A DNA stretch of 44,996 nucleotides. Source: Gammaproteobacteria bacterium. GTDB lineage: Bacteria; Pseudomonadota; Gammaproteobacteria; Enterobacterales; GCA-2746155. The notes beneath the pieces are model-generated. The model ran no database searches, was not told where the DNA came from, and saw only the letters and a list, made by a program, of their open reading frames with translations. The translations under genes and the position numbers were made by a program. The stretch covers positions 1 through 44,996 of the forward strand of contig JAUUZN010000013.1 of assembly GCA_030589945.1 (NCBI GenBank). The letters are read 5' to 3'. Below, one piece after another: positions 1 through 8,630 of the stretch (its first letter is position 1; each line of letters opens with the position of its first letter).

Positions 1-229
1 CTTCTTTTACAAACATTCCAAGTCCCCTCTTCTTTTCAACCAAGTCATCATCAACTAAGGTTTGATAAGCCTTTGACACAGTGATCGGATTAACCCGATA
101 TTCTGATGAAACAGTACGAACTGATGGCAAAACATCTCCATCAGCTAGAACATCATCAAGAATCAGTGCAATAACTCGCTCTCTGAGCTGTCGATAAATT
201 GGTTGATTATCATTCCAATTTGTTTGCAT
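1..229 (-). CDS. GntR-family transcriptional regulator, YtrA-like (partial)
   Basis: Reading the minus strand from an ATG at 229 gives 76 codons before the window edge cuts the gene. The start MQTNWNDNQPIYRQL followed by LPSVRTVSSEYRVNPITVSK and a wing ending near GLGMFVKE is the N-terminal winged helix of GntR regulators. The opening 'QPIYRQL' and the form of the recognition helix resemble the short YtrA-type members, which usually lack a large ligand domain and often sit with transporters. The missing C-terminus prevents a firm subfamily call. An AGGTAA ribosome site precedes the ATG. The MFS gene upstream on the same strand is a possible target, but no direct evidence links them. Confidence 0.85.
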   Translation of the reverse strand, partial: MQTNWNDNQPIYRQLRERVIALILDDVLADGDVLPSVRTVSSEYRVNPITVSKAYQTLVDDDLVEKKRGLGMFVKE

Positions 230-319
230 AGTTACAGTTACCTAAATTTATTTATGTGATTGCTGGGTTACAAATCTAACCGAAGATCTGCACTTATTTT
301 TCATTAGCACTCTGCATTA

Positions 320-341
320 GTGTTATACATTACTACAACAC
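320..341. promoter_or_regulatory. possible GntR operator upstream of the regulator gene
   Basis: An interrupted palindrome with outer arms GTGTT and AACAC, and a further TA/TA match inside, lies about 90 nt upstream of the GntR start codon in the 280-nt gap between it and the MFS gene. GntR regulators commonly bind such palindromes and repress their own gene. About 14 of 22 positions are symmetric. Binding is inference. Confidence 0.3.
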
Positions 342-509
342 CAGATCTTGAATCAATAAAATGACCACGCAAACACCACATTAAGAGTAACCAATTGTTA
401 ATAAAACATTGATTATCCTTAATTATCATAGAGTTAAAATTATTTAAATTGAACTGTATCGTTGCAATGTTGAATCAGATATTAATATTAAATACTCAAA
501 GATAAGTGA

Positions 510-1823
510 TTAGCTGACGATATCTTCGTTAATATACTTTGATGCTTTCAAGAAAAGGAAAATTGCTGCAACACTGACGAAAAGAGTTGATGCCATCGCC
601 CAGCGCAACGATTCAGTCCCCATTGATGGTGCTAGAAGATCTGAGACAAAACCAACAAATAGCGGCCCAAATCCCAGTCCAATTAAATTCAGAACTAAAA
701 ATAAAATCGCTGATGAAAAAGCGCGCATCTCAGCTGGTACGACAGAATGAGTAATGGCAATGGACGGTCCTAAAAATGTACTTATGGAAGCGTAACCTAT
801 GGTTAAGGCTGTCAGCGCGACAGTAGTGTCTGGGTGGAAATAGAAAACAGCTAAAAAGGGGATGGCAAACATTGCGCTGTAAGCTGATATTTTGAAATAC
901 CATGTTTTATCGTCTTTCCCGAGTTTGTCTGAAATGTAGCCACCTAAGAATGCCCCAATTGCCCCACCACCACCAATGATAAGTCCAATGGTTAATCCTA
1001 TGCTGCCTTTATCGATACCACCTGTAGGCAAGTGCAGACGAATCAAAAATGAAGCTAACCAGTTACCTAACCCATAGCTCGCAAAACTGTGAAAGCCAAC
1101 GGCAAAGGCAAGGAACAAGAAAGATTTTTTCGATAACAGTAGAGACAGTAATTCTTTAAAGCTTTTGTGATTCCCTTCATCGGCTGAATTTCCTGAGAGA
1201 CCTTGTACAAGACGCCGAGCGGGCTCTTTAACCGTTAACCAAAAGAACAGTGCAAATACTACTCCAGGTATTCCCAAGGCGATGAATGCTATTCTCCAAC
1301 CATATAAATTATCCAAATAAGCACCCAACGGAAATCCAATCATAACGCCAATATAAATACCCACAGAATAAATAGACAATGCAGTCGCACGTTTATTCGC
1401 CGGGAAATAATCAGAAATCATTGCATGAGATGCAGGACTTGCTCCAGCCTCTCCAACACCTACGCCGATACGAGCAAGTAATAATTGATAGTAATTTTGA
1501 GCCATTCCGCAAGCAGCAGTCATGGCACTCCAAACCGTTAGAGATATGGCGACTATATTTCGCCGGTTGCTACGATCTGCATAGCGAGCAATGGGTACTC
1601 CGAGGATCACGTAAAAAATTGCGAACGATAATCCAGACAGTAAACCCAGCTGCGTGTCTGAAAGTCCTAAATCAAGTTTAATGGATTCTTGTAACACCAC
1701 CAGTATTTGTCTGTCGATAAAATTAAAAACATAAACAGAGGTCAACATTAACAATACGTAGTTTCTGTATAAGTCACTTACGGGTTGCATCTGAGTTGGC
1801 GCGGCTTGATCTTCGCTAGTCAT
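510..1823 (-). CDS. MFS transporter, spinster-like
   Basis: 437-residue inner-membrane carrier with the twelve-helix pattern of the major facilitator superfamily. The N-terminal helix ends in VFNFIDRQI, and the loop after helix 2 carries the MFS motif A (GVPIARYADRSNRR). The segment LARIGVGVGEAGASPASHAM is the helix 4 signature of spinster-like and related organic-acid/sphingolipid-type MFS members. Length and both halves are complete. The ribosome site AAGG is about 9 nt before the ATG. The neighbouring gene downstream on the same strand is a GntR regulator, and the next gene is divergent (deaminase-like lipoprotein). Substrate cannot be read from sequence; a small organic anion, nucleoside or drug are all possible. 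Confidence 0.85.
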   Translation of the reverse strand: MTSEDQAAPTQMQPVSDLYRNYVLLMLTSVYVFNFIDRQILVVLQESIKLDLGLSDTQLGLLSGLSFAIFYVILGVPIARYADRSNRRNIVAISLTVWSAMTAACGMAQNYYQLLLARIGVGVGEAGASPASHAMISDYFPANKRATALSIYSVGIYIGVMIGFPLGAYLDNLYGWRIAFIALGIPGVVFALFFWLTVKEPARRLVQGLSGNSADEGNHKSFKELLSLLLSKKSFLFLAFAVGFHSFASYGLGNWLASFLIRLHLPTGGIDKGSIGLTIGLIIGGGGAIGAFLGGYISDKLGKDDKTWYFKISAYSAMFAIPFLAVFYFHPDTTVALTALTIGYASISTFLGPSIAITHSVVPAEMRAFSSAILFLVLNLIGLGFGPLFVGFVSDLLAPSMGTESLRWAMASTLFVSVAAIFLFLKASKYINEDIVS

Positions 1824-2015
1824 TGGTTTGACCTTTTTATTATTTTATACGACTGAACTAATCAGCACACACAATATCTGAAAAAACCATAAATTTGTAG
1901 ATCTTAATAAAAATAACAACGTAATTAAACATCATGGCAGTAACATTGTGATAGATATGCTATCAATAGATAGTGTTATCTTTTTTCGAAGAATATATTT
2001 AATCCGTACAATCGG

Positions 2016-2021
2016 TATAAT
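2016..2021 (+). promoter_or_regulatory. possible -10 element for the deaminase lipoprotein gene
   Basis: A perfect TATAAT sits 75 nt before the ATG of the deaminase-like gene in the 272-nt divergent gap with the MFS gene. No good -35 lies at 16-18 nt spacing, so this is only a candidate. Confidence 0.3.
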
Positions 2022-2095
2022 CTTCCATACTTATATAAAGTAGCTGTAAATAATAACGATCGATAAAAACTCATCATAAACAAGGAGACTCAATT

Positions 2096-3262
2096 ATGAT
2101 CAAAACGCACTTTAAACTCATTCTTATTCCCATACTCCTCTTCTCATTGATGGCCTGTGACCAGCAACCTACCGCTGATGCTGTTCAAACAAATTACAGT
2201 AAAAAGATGTGGTCATTTATTTCAGAGATGCCTAAGGTTGAATTGCACATTCATCTTGAAGGCACCATGTACCCTGAAACTGTCTCGATCTTAGCCAATC
2301 GAAATGGTTTCGATTATTTTAAAACCGTCAAGGAAGTCCAACAATCTCTTGATAGCAGGCCGCCAGGTTTGTTTGGATTCCTTCAGCATCATGAAAAACA
2401 GGTCAGTGTTCTACAGACACAGGAAGATTTTTATACGGTGGTCTATGATTTTCTTAAAAACTGTAAAGATAACAACATCGTTTATGTTGAGTTCTTTTTT
2501 GACCCACAGATCCATACTAGCCGAGGTATTGCTTTTAATGATGTACTGGATGGAATCCTAGCGGGCCGCGAGGCTGGCGAGAAAGACTTTGGTGTTAAAT
2601 CAGAGCTGATAATGAGCATTAATCGAGAAAAAACTGTTGAGAGCGCTTTTAAAATGCTCAAAGACGCAGAGCCTTATAAAAATCAAATTCTAGGTCTTGG
2701 TTTAGACAATGGTCCAGAGGAAGGTAATCCACCGGCTAAATTTGAAGCTGTCTATGCACTCGCCAAAAACCAAGGTTATTATCTCACCGCCCATAATGAT
2801 GTTGATGAAAAAGATACTGTTGAACACATCTGGCAGTCCATCAACATTTTACATCTGGATCGTCTTGATCATAGTCTTAATGCAATGGAAGATTTTGATC
2901 TACTCAGAGAAATTAATCGCCGTGGTTTATGCTTAACGGGCTCACCCGTTCAAAGGACTACAGATCCAGAACCTCAAGAAATTGAACGTATACGATTCCT
3001 ACTACAACATAACATTTGCGTCAGTCTACATTCGGATGATCCTGGAGAATTTGCCAGTGGATATTTGAGCCAATTGTTATTTAACTTTCAACAGTCTGGA
3101 AAATTCACTAAACGCGATATGGTATTACTGATGTTGAATGCCTATGAGGCTGCGTGGTTACCCATTAATGAAAAGAAAATGTACATCGATGAATTTAAAA
3201 CGTGGGCTGAAACTCAGGGTGTCAATATTGGTGAGCATTACTTTAATAAGCATAAGCTTTAA
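2096..3262 (+). CDS. adenosine/adenine deaminase-family lipoprotein
   Basis: 388 residues. The start MIKTHFKLILIPILLFSLMAC is a lipoprotein signal with lipobox L-M-A-C (Cys21), so the enzyme domain should be membrane-anchored outside the cytoplasm. The metal-dependent deaminase fold is recognised by HIHLEGT (zinc ligands His51 and His53), His233, the RLDHS motif (His259) and SLHSDDPGEF (Asp314, Asp315). The EHIW...DRLDH stretch is closest to the adenine/adenosine deaminase branch. The usual HAGE motif carrying the catalytic glutamate reads HNDVDE (233-238), with about two extra residues before the next conserved block. Either an acidic residue there takes over, or the substrate differs. SD AAGGAG precedes the ATG. 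The downstream DUF1330 gene is 65 nt away on the same strand. Confidence 0.85.
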   Translation: MIKTHFKLILIPILLFSLMACDQQPTADAVQTNYSKKMWSFISEMPKVELHIHLEGTMYPETVSILANRNGFDYFKTVKEVQQSLDSRPPGLFGFLQHHEKQVSVLQTQEDFYTVVYDFLKNCKDNNIVYVEFFFDPQIHTSRGIAFNDVLDGILAGREAGEKDFGVKSELIMSINREKTVESAFKMLKDAEPYKNQILGLGLDNGPEEGNPPAKFEAVYALAKNQGYYLTAHNDVDEKDTVEHIWQSINILHLDRLDHSLNAMEDFDLLREINRRGLCLTGSPVQRTTDPEPQEIERIRFLLQHNICVSLHSDDPGEFASGYLSQLLFNFQQSGKFTKRDMVLLMLNAYEAAWLPINEKKMYIDEFKTWAETQGVNIGEHYFNKHKL

Positions 3263-3327
3263 TAAGCCTAGAATTAACAAACAATATTCTAATTAAAACT
3301 AATAACATTTTGAGATAAGGAATTATA

Positions 3328-3750
3328 ATGAACCAACGATACATTGAGCCAACACAAGAAGCAGGAGCGGAATTATTTTCTAGAAAAGTCGAAGGCGAAA
3401 TGATGATGCTCAATATGTTACGATTCCGTGATGTCGCAGACTATTCCACGAGCCCAGAGCTTGCACCAGATGAACCCATATCCGGGCAAGAAGCTTATCA
3501 AAAGTACATGGCACATACTGCACCCTTTTTACAAAAGAGTGGCGGTGAATTAGCGTTCGCTGGAATGGGTGGTAAATACTTGATTGGTCCTGATGATCAA
3601 CAATGGGATTTGGTTATTATCGTGAAACAACGTTCACTGGCTGACTTTATGGCTTTTGCCACAGATGAAGAATACCGAGCAGGAATGGGACATCGCACTG
3701 CCGCCCTTGAAGATTCTCGATTATTGCCAATGATTGAACATCAATTCTAG
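3328..3750 (+). CDS. DUF1330-like protein
   Basis: 140-residue soluble protein without a signal peptide. The segment MMLNMLRFR near residues 26-34, then a Tyr-rich YQKYMAHTAPFLQKSGGE and the C-terminal block FMAFATDEEYRAGMGHRTAALEDSRL, match the dimeric alpha/beta-barrel domain DUF1330, which resembles antibiotic monooxygenase-type folds. No enzymatic role is established for the family. AAGGA is correctly spaced before the ATG. It lies between the deaminase-like lipoprotein and nudC, only 15 nt before the latter, so it is probably cotranscribed with nudC. Confidence 0.8.
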   Translation: MNQRYIEPTQEAGAELFSRKVEGEMMMLNMLRFRDVADYSTSPELAPDEPISGQEAYQKYMAHTAPFLQKSGGELAFAGMGGKYLIGPDDQQWDLVIIVKQRSLADFMAFATDEEYRAGMGHRTAALEDSRLLPMIEHQF

Positions 3751-3765
3751 TAGAGCATAACGTAC

Positions 3766-4698
3766 ATGAGTCCTATCAAAAATATCTGTTTCTCAGAGTT
3801 TAACTTTGATCGTAATGCTCTTAAGCGTACGGATGACAGTTGGATACAACAACAACTTGATCATCCACAGAGTCAATTTTTGATCTGTTGGAACAATCAG
3901 TTTTTAGTCGATGATGAATCCAATATTCAACTTTTTGAACAGCATGATGTATCTCATTTCTCAAGCGTCACTTTGCAATGGAAATACTTGGGTGAATTTG
4001 CAACTCATCGTTCATTATTTTGCGCTGAGATTACAGAGCCAACGAAAGAATGCGAACACCAAAACTGGCAATCAATCAGAAGCATTGGTCTGCAGCAGTC
4101 CGCAGAAGATGCAGCAGTTATCATTTATGCTCAAGGTCTTCTGAACTGGCACCGGGAAAATAATTTTTGTAATCGCTGTGGTTCAGAGTTTTTTGAGAAG
4201 CAATCGGGACATGCATTAATTTGTAGTTTAGATTCATGCCAAAAAGAAATTTTTCCACGCACCGATCCTGCAGTCATCATTCTCATACATCATCAAGAGG
4301 AATGCCTTTTGGGGCGCCATCAAAACTGGCCAGAAAATGTCTATTCCTGTCTTGCTGGTTTTGTAGAAACCGGCGAAGATTTAAAAGCCGCAGTACGAAG
4401 AGAAATATATGAAGAGTCCGGCTTGACGATCAATACCATTGAGTACAGAGGCTCACAACCATGGCCATTTCCACAATCACTGATGCTGGGTTTTATCGCA
4501 GAATCACAGTCTAAAGAGTTAACCTTTCACGATGGTGAAATTGATGATGCTCGTTGGTACAGCAGAGAGCAACTCATAGATGCAGTGAACAATAAATCCC
4601 TACGACTACCCTCTTCGCTTTCTATATCCTACGATCTCGTCGAAGATTGGTTTAACCGAGACAGCGAAAAAACACTTGTAGAACGACTCTCAGAATGA
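3766..4698 (+). CDS. nudC: NAD(+)/NADH pyrophosphatase / RNA-decapping Nudix hydrolase NudC
   Basis: 310 residues. The zinc ribbon uses Cys135, Cys138, Cys153 and Cys158. The Nudix box runs from Gly198 to Leu220 (GFVETGEDLKAAVRREIYEE plus SGL) and fits G-x5-E-x7-REU-x-EE-x-GU. It is followed by the NudC-specific SQPWPFPQS at 230-238, which separates NudC from other Nudix enzymes. The family hydrolyses NADH/NAD+ to NMN(H) and AMP, and removes NAD caps from RNA. The N-terminal domain is of normal length. No strong ribosome site precedes the ATG, only 15 nt after the DUF1330 stop, so coupling is likely. The stop overlaps the next start by 4 nt (ATGA). Confidence 0.95.
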   Translation: MSPIKNICFSEFNFDRNALKRTDDSWIQQQLDHPQSQFLICWNNQFLVDDESNIQLFEQHDVSHFSSVTLQWKYLGEFATHRSLFCAEITEPTKECEHQNWQSIRSIGLQQSAEDAAVIIYAQGLLNWHRENNFCNRCGSEFFEKQSGHALICSLDSCQKEIFPRTDPAVIILIHHQEECLLGRHQNWPENVYSCLAGFVETGEDLKAAVRREIYEESGLTINTIEYRGSQPWPFPQSLMLGFIAESQSKELTFHDGEIDDARWYSREQLIDAVNNKSLRLPSSLSISYDLVEDWFNRDSEKTLVERLSE

Positions 4699-5063
4699 CC
4701 ACAAAGAAAGTGAATGATCCGTTTCACAAAAAACGAGTTAAGATTATCTCCGCGATAAAATCTATTCCAAAAGGCTTTGTAGCCAGTTATGGACAGGTCG
4801 CAACCATTGCCGGCCTGCCTAGAGGTCACCGACTGGTTGCACGGGTGTTAGGCGAAAACGATGGTAGTGATGAACTCCCTTGGCAGCGTGTGATCCGAGC
4901 CGATGGAAAGTGCGGCATGCCCGCAGATTCAAAATTTTACATCAAACAATTCGCCCTACTAAAGACCGAGGGCGTTCTCGCAAAAAATGGCACAATCAAT
5001 ATGAAACGTTTCCAATGGCAAACAGATTTAGACACACTATTATTTAGACCTCAGGATTTATAG
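4695..5063 (+). CDS. alkyltransferase-like protein (MGMT-family, Cys-less ATL)
   Basis: 122 residues, the size of a lone MGMT C-terminal DNA-binding domain. It has the helix-turn-helix SYGQVATIAGLPRGHRLVAR and, in place of the methyl-acceptor PCHRV, the motif PWQRV with Trp63 at the cysteine position. ATL proteins (E. coli YbaZ/Atl type) bind O6-alkylguanine, flip it, and pass the lesion to nucleotide excision repair instead of removing the alkyl group. The start overlaps the nudC stop by 4 nt, and the thioredoxin-like gene begins 1 nt after its stop, so the three are translationally linked. Confidence 0.92.
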   Translation: MTTKKVNDPFHKKRVKIISAIKSIPKGFVASYGQVATIAGLPRGHRLVARVLGENDGSDELPWQRVIRADGKCGMPADSKFYIKQFALLKTEGVLAKNGTINMKRFQWQTDLDTLLFRPQDL

Positions 5064-5064
5064 C

Positions 5065-5574
5065 ATGAAAACAAAGAAGTTTTGGTTAACACTGATTGGA
5101 GAAATTACATTTTTCCTTGTCGTTTTTTCAGCGCTCAGTTATTGGCAAGAGCAAGACCTTCTCGAGTCTAACACCGAGGTAGAATCACTAACTGCAATCA
5201 CACTAGAGGGAAAACCATACACATTCCCAACCACCAAAATGGCAGACAAGACACTCATCTATTTTTTTGCGCCCTGGTGTAAAATTTGCCATATAAGCAT
5301 AGGCAATTTAAACATCCTGCGAAGCCAAATATCCGCCAAAGATTTAAACATCATCATTGTCGCACTAGATTGGAAATCAAAAGCAGAGATCAGCGACTAT
5401 ATGAAAGAGCACGACTTAGACTTCCCTGTCCTCTTAGGTGATGAAAAATGGCAACAAAAATACAAAATAAAAGGCTTCCCAACCTATTACGTACTAAATG
5501 AAAAGGCCGAGGTCCTCTCAAAATCAATAGGCTACAGCAGCAGCATAGGAATGCTAAGAAGAGCATTGTTGTAA
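5065..5574 (+). CDS. TlpA/ResA-like membrane-anchored thioredoxin
   Basis: 169 residues: one N-terminal membrane anchor (about 7-26), then a periplasmic thioredoxin fold. The active site FAPWCKIC has Cys72 and Cys75, and the cis-proline is in KGFPTYY (Pro139). Anchored proteins of this shape usually reduce or oxidise disulfides during cytochrome c maturation or envelope protein folding. The CKIC dipeptide does not settle which. It is last in the tightly spaced nudC-atl-thioredoxin unit. No partner gene of a cytochrome c system is nearby. Confidence 0.85.
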   Translation: MKTKKFWLTLIGEITFFLVVFSALSYWQEQDLLESNTEVESLTAITLEGKPYTFPTTKMADKTLIYFFAPWCKICHISIGNLNILRSQISAKDLNIIIVALDWKSKAEISDYMKEHDLDFPVLLGDEKWQQKYKIKGFPTYYVLNEKAEVLSKSIGYSSSIGMLRRALL

Positions 5575-5672
5575 TATCTCTAATATCAAACCGAGAACGT
5601 TTTTCCCCCTAAAGCAATGTATGATAAAGTGACATTCATTAATTTCACAACAATAATAAATAGGAATCAATA

Positions 5673-8606
5673 ATGAACAGTCTCATGCTAGGTCGTTCTA
5701 CACTCCTCACTCTATTGTCATATTTACTACTGGCGACAACCATTAGTAGCCATGCAGGCATCAAGATGAAACCTACCCCAGTTCAGGGCCTTGATTATCA
5801 AGGGCAACTACTAACGGGTAAATATGATGCAACAATTCCTACAGCCAAGTCGTTTCTAGGATTTGAAGTTGGGAAAATGACAGCAACCCCTGAGCAAATT
5901 GTAGAAATCATCAATGCATGGGATAAAATGAGTGATAAGGTACAGCTGATTGAATATGCAAGAACCCATGAGAATCGTCCTCTTTACTATGCGCTAATCT
6001 CTACAGCAGAGAACTTAGCAAATGTCGAAACCATTAAAACTAACATTGGTAAGCTCGCACATCCAAAAGGTTTAAGTTCCACACAGGCCAAGAAAATCAT
6101 CAACGAACTACCGGCTATTTCATGGATGGCCTATTCCATACATGGCAATGAAACCTCAGGTTCAGATGCTGCCCTTGCAGCCATCTATCATCTTATCGCT
6201 TCAGAAGAAGATGATATAAAAGAGTTACTCGCTAACAGTATCATCATCATTGACCCATCAATGAATCCAGATGGACGCGCTCGCTTCACAAAGACCATGC
6301 AACAGAGTCGTTCAGTGGCACCAAGTATTGACGACCAATCGACCATTCACACCGGTTATTGGCCCTATGGGCGAACCAATCACTATTTGTTTGACCTCAA
6401 TCGTGATTTCATCTTAGGTGTTCATCCAGAATCTATCGGCCGTGTAAAAGCCATCAATCAGTGGTACCCACAATTAATGATTGATGGTCATGAAATGGGC
6501 TCTCAAAGTAGCTACCTATTTGGACCCGCAAGAGAACCTATCAATACTCATTTATCATCGGTGACCACAAAATGGGCGAATGTTTTTGCCAGTGATCAGG
6601 CCGCCTCTTTCGATGATAAAAATTGGCCTTATTTTACTGGTGAGTGGTTTGAAAATCTCTTTCCTGGCTATTCTAATTATGCCGAGTATCGTGGCAGCCT
6701 ACATATTTTATATGAGCAGGCTCGCATTGCGGAAGATGGTGTTCGCCAAGGAAATGGACGTATTCTGACCTATCAAGAAGCCGTTCATCATCAGTTGATC
6801 AGTACCATGACCAATTTGAAAACTCTGGCGAAACATTCTAAAGAGCTCTATCAAGATTTCTTGGAAGAACGCCGTGACAACATATCGGCTACCAGTCAAT
6901 ACGCCAATATATCCTATGCCTTACCGCCCACTAAGAATTCAAAAAGAATGCGTGGATTTATCCGTTTGATGGAACTTCAGGGCTTCGAACTCTTTAGTAC
7001 CACCAAAGAAATGTCCTTTGCCAATGCAGTGGATCATCTCGGTGATACGGTCACAGCAAAACTCCCCAAAGGCAGTATTATTTTAAGAAACCGACAACCA
7101 GAAGCACGCCTACTCGCAGCTATTTTAGAGTTTGATGCAACCATCATAAAATCGGTCTTAGTCGAAGAGCGCCAAAAGGTCCTGCGTGACGGTTCGAGTG
7201 TGATGTATGACACGACTGCTTGGAATCTGACCATGATGCGCGGTGTAGAGGCTTACACCATACCCACTTACATCAACTCAAACCTAGTCGCATATGAAAC
7301 GCCAGCAACCCCTGCAGCGATTGTTAAAAAAGATAAGTCCATTGCCTATATAGTTGAAGGAGCGGACGATGCTTCTGTCGCTTATGCAGCTCGACTCATG
7401 GAGCAAGGTGTGCAAGTTCGTGTCCTCGATTTAAAAGCTGAACTCGATGGACATACATTCTCAAGAGGTTCCGTGGTTGTTAACCGATATGACAATGAAT
7501 TTTTTACCGGCGACCTGGATACTTTAATTGAAACAACGGCTAGTGAATTAGCGGTCAGTGCCATTGCTATCAGTAGTGGCCTTGGAACGGACGATTTACC
7601 CGATATTGGTGGCTCACATTTTCAATTACTCGAACAACCTAAGCTCGCAATTTTGAGCCGTGGCAGTATTAATACCTATGATTTTGGAGCCATCTGGCAC
7701 AGCATCGATTCGAACCTGGGTATCCGACACAGCCATCTTAATATGCAAACGTTTTCCTATACTGACCTACGTCGATACAATACATTAATTATCCCCGATC
7801 TATCCTACGGTAGCCTTACCGAGTCACAACTGAGTACCATAAAAACATGGGTCAAAGCCGGTGGAACACTCATTGCCATCGATGATGCCATTAATGGACT
7901 GACTGCTGAAAAAGCAAAATTCAGTAGCGTCCGACAGTTAAAACAAGCCTTTAATAAAATTGATGAGTTTGATCTTCATCTACAAAGAGAGTGGCTCGCA
8001 CAACAGGATGATTTTAAAGAAATAAAAGATCTGTGGTCACATGACGCTGCTGCCGAAATTAATTATCCCTGGTCCGATGGCGCAAAAAGCAAAAGTGAAA
8101 AGCTACTAAAAAAGCAGGATGATTGGCTTAGTCGTTTTTCTCCTTCAGGGGCTTTCGTCGCTGCCCGTACAGATAAAAAACATTGGCTCACTTTCGGAAC
8201 TGCTGATTATCTACCGGTACTTATGTTCGATAATCCAATTTTAATGTCTGATGATAGCTCTGAAGCTGTTGTTCGATTAGGTGTCTACACAGAGATGGAT
8301 AAGAGCATGTGGCAAGGTGTGGTCGATACCTTTAAAGACAAGCCCGTATCTAGAAAGGTTGGTTGGTCAACCCTTCCTGATGAATACCAGTTAAAGTTAA
8401 GAATGAGTGGCTTAATATGGCCTGAAGCAAGTCAACGTATGGCCAATTCGGCTTATCTAACTCGCGAACGGAAAGGTAACGGTCAGATTATCTTATTTGC
8501 TTCCCAGCCTGTATTTAGAGGTTCTACCATGGCCACAAATCGATTACTGCTCAACGCAATTGTATACGGTCCTGGCTTTGGTGCTCGCTCGACCGTTAAC
8601 CCTTAG
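5673..8606 (+). CDS. exported M14-family zinc carboxypeptidase-like protein
   Basis: 977 residues with a signal peptide ending near ISSHA (28). The M14 zinc site is visible as SIHGNETSG (His157, Glu160) and DGHEMGSQ (His273). DPSMNPDGRAR (194-204) is the family substrate-binding segment, and LYEQA (Glu348) is the likely catalytic glutamate. The catalytic domain fills roughly residues 70-380. The remaining 600 residues hold a second globular region (LAILSRGSINTYD..., TLIIPDLSYG) that resembles a glutamine amidotransferase-like fold seen in large M14 proteins. Probably a periplasmic or secreted peptidase. AGGA lies before the ATG. The DASS carrier gene begins 24 nt after its stop, so cotranscription is likely. 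Confidence 0.88.
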   Translation: MNSLMLGRSTLLTLLSYLLLATTISSHAGIKMKPTPVQGLDYQGQLLTGKYDATIPTAKSFLGFEVGKMTATPEQIVEIINAWDKMSDKVQLIEYARTHENRPLYYALISTAENLANVETIKTNIGKLAHPKGLSSTQAKKIINELPAISWMAYSIHGNETSGSDAALAAIYHLIASEEDDIKELLANSIIIIDPSMNPDGRARFTKTMQQSRSVAPSIDDQSTIHTGYWPYGRTNHYLFDLNRDFILGVHPESIGRVKAINQWYPQLMIDGHEMGSQSSYLFGPAREPINTHLSSVTTKWANVFASDQAASFDDKNWPYFTGEWFENLFPGYSNYAEYRGSLHILYEQARIAEDGVRQGNGRILTYQEAVHHQLISTMTNLKTLAKHSKELYQDFLEERRDNISATSQYANISYALPPTKNSKRMRGFIRLMELQGFELFSTTKEMSFANAVDHLGDTVTAKLPKGSIILRNRQPEARLLAAILEFDATIIKSVLVEERQKVLRDGSSVMYDTTAWNLTMMRGVEAYTIPTYINSNLVAYETPATPAAIVKKDKSIAYIVEGADDASVAYAARLMEQGVQVRVLDLKAELDGHTFSRGSVVVNRYDNEFFTGDLDTLIETTASELAVSAIAISSGLGTDDLPDIGGSHFQLLEQPKLAILSRGSINTYDFGAIWHSIDSNLGIRHSHLNMQTFSYTDLRRYNTLIIPDLSYGSLTESQLSTIKTWVKAGGTLIAIDDAINGLTAEKAKFSSVRQLKQAFNKIDEFDLHLQREWLAQQDDFKEIKDLWSHDAAAEINYPWSDGAKSKSEKLLKKQDDWLSRFSPSGAFVAARTDKKHWLTFGTADYLPVLMFDNPILMSDDSSEAVVRLGVYTEMDKSMWQGVVDTFKDKPVSRKVGWSTLPDEYQLKLRMSGLIWPEASQRMANSAYLTRERKGNGQIILFASQPVFRGSTMATNRLLLNAIVYGPGFGARSTVNP

Positions 8607-8630
8607 CAGTAACATAGGTATTTGTTTAAG

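Noticed and set aside
8622-8630. TTG start for the DASS carrier
   Set aside because: The ribosome site would lie only 3 nt away; the ATG at 8631 has correct spacing.
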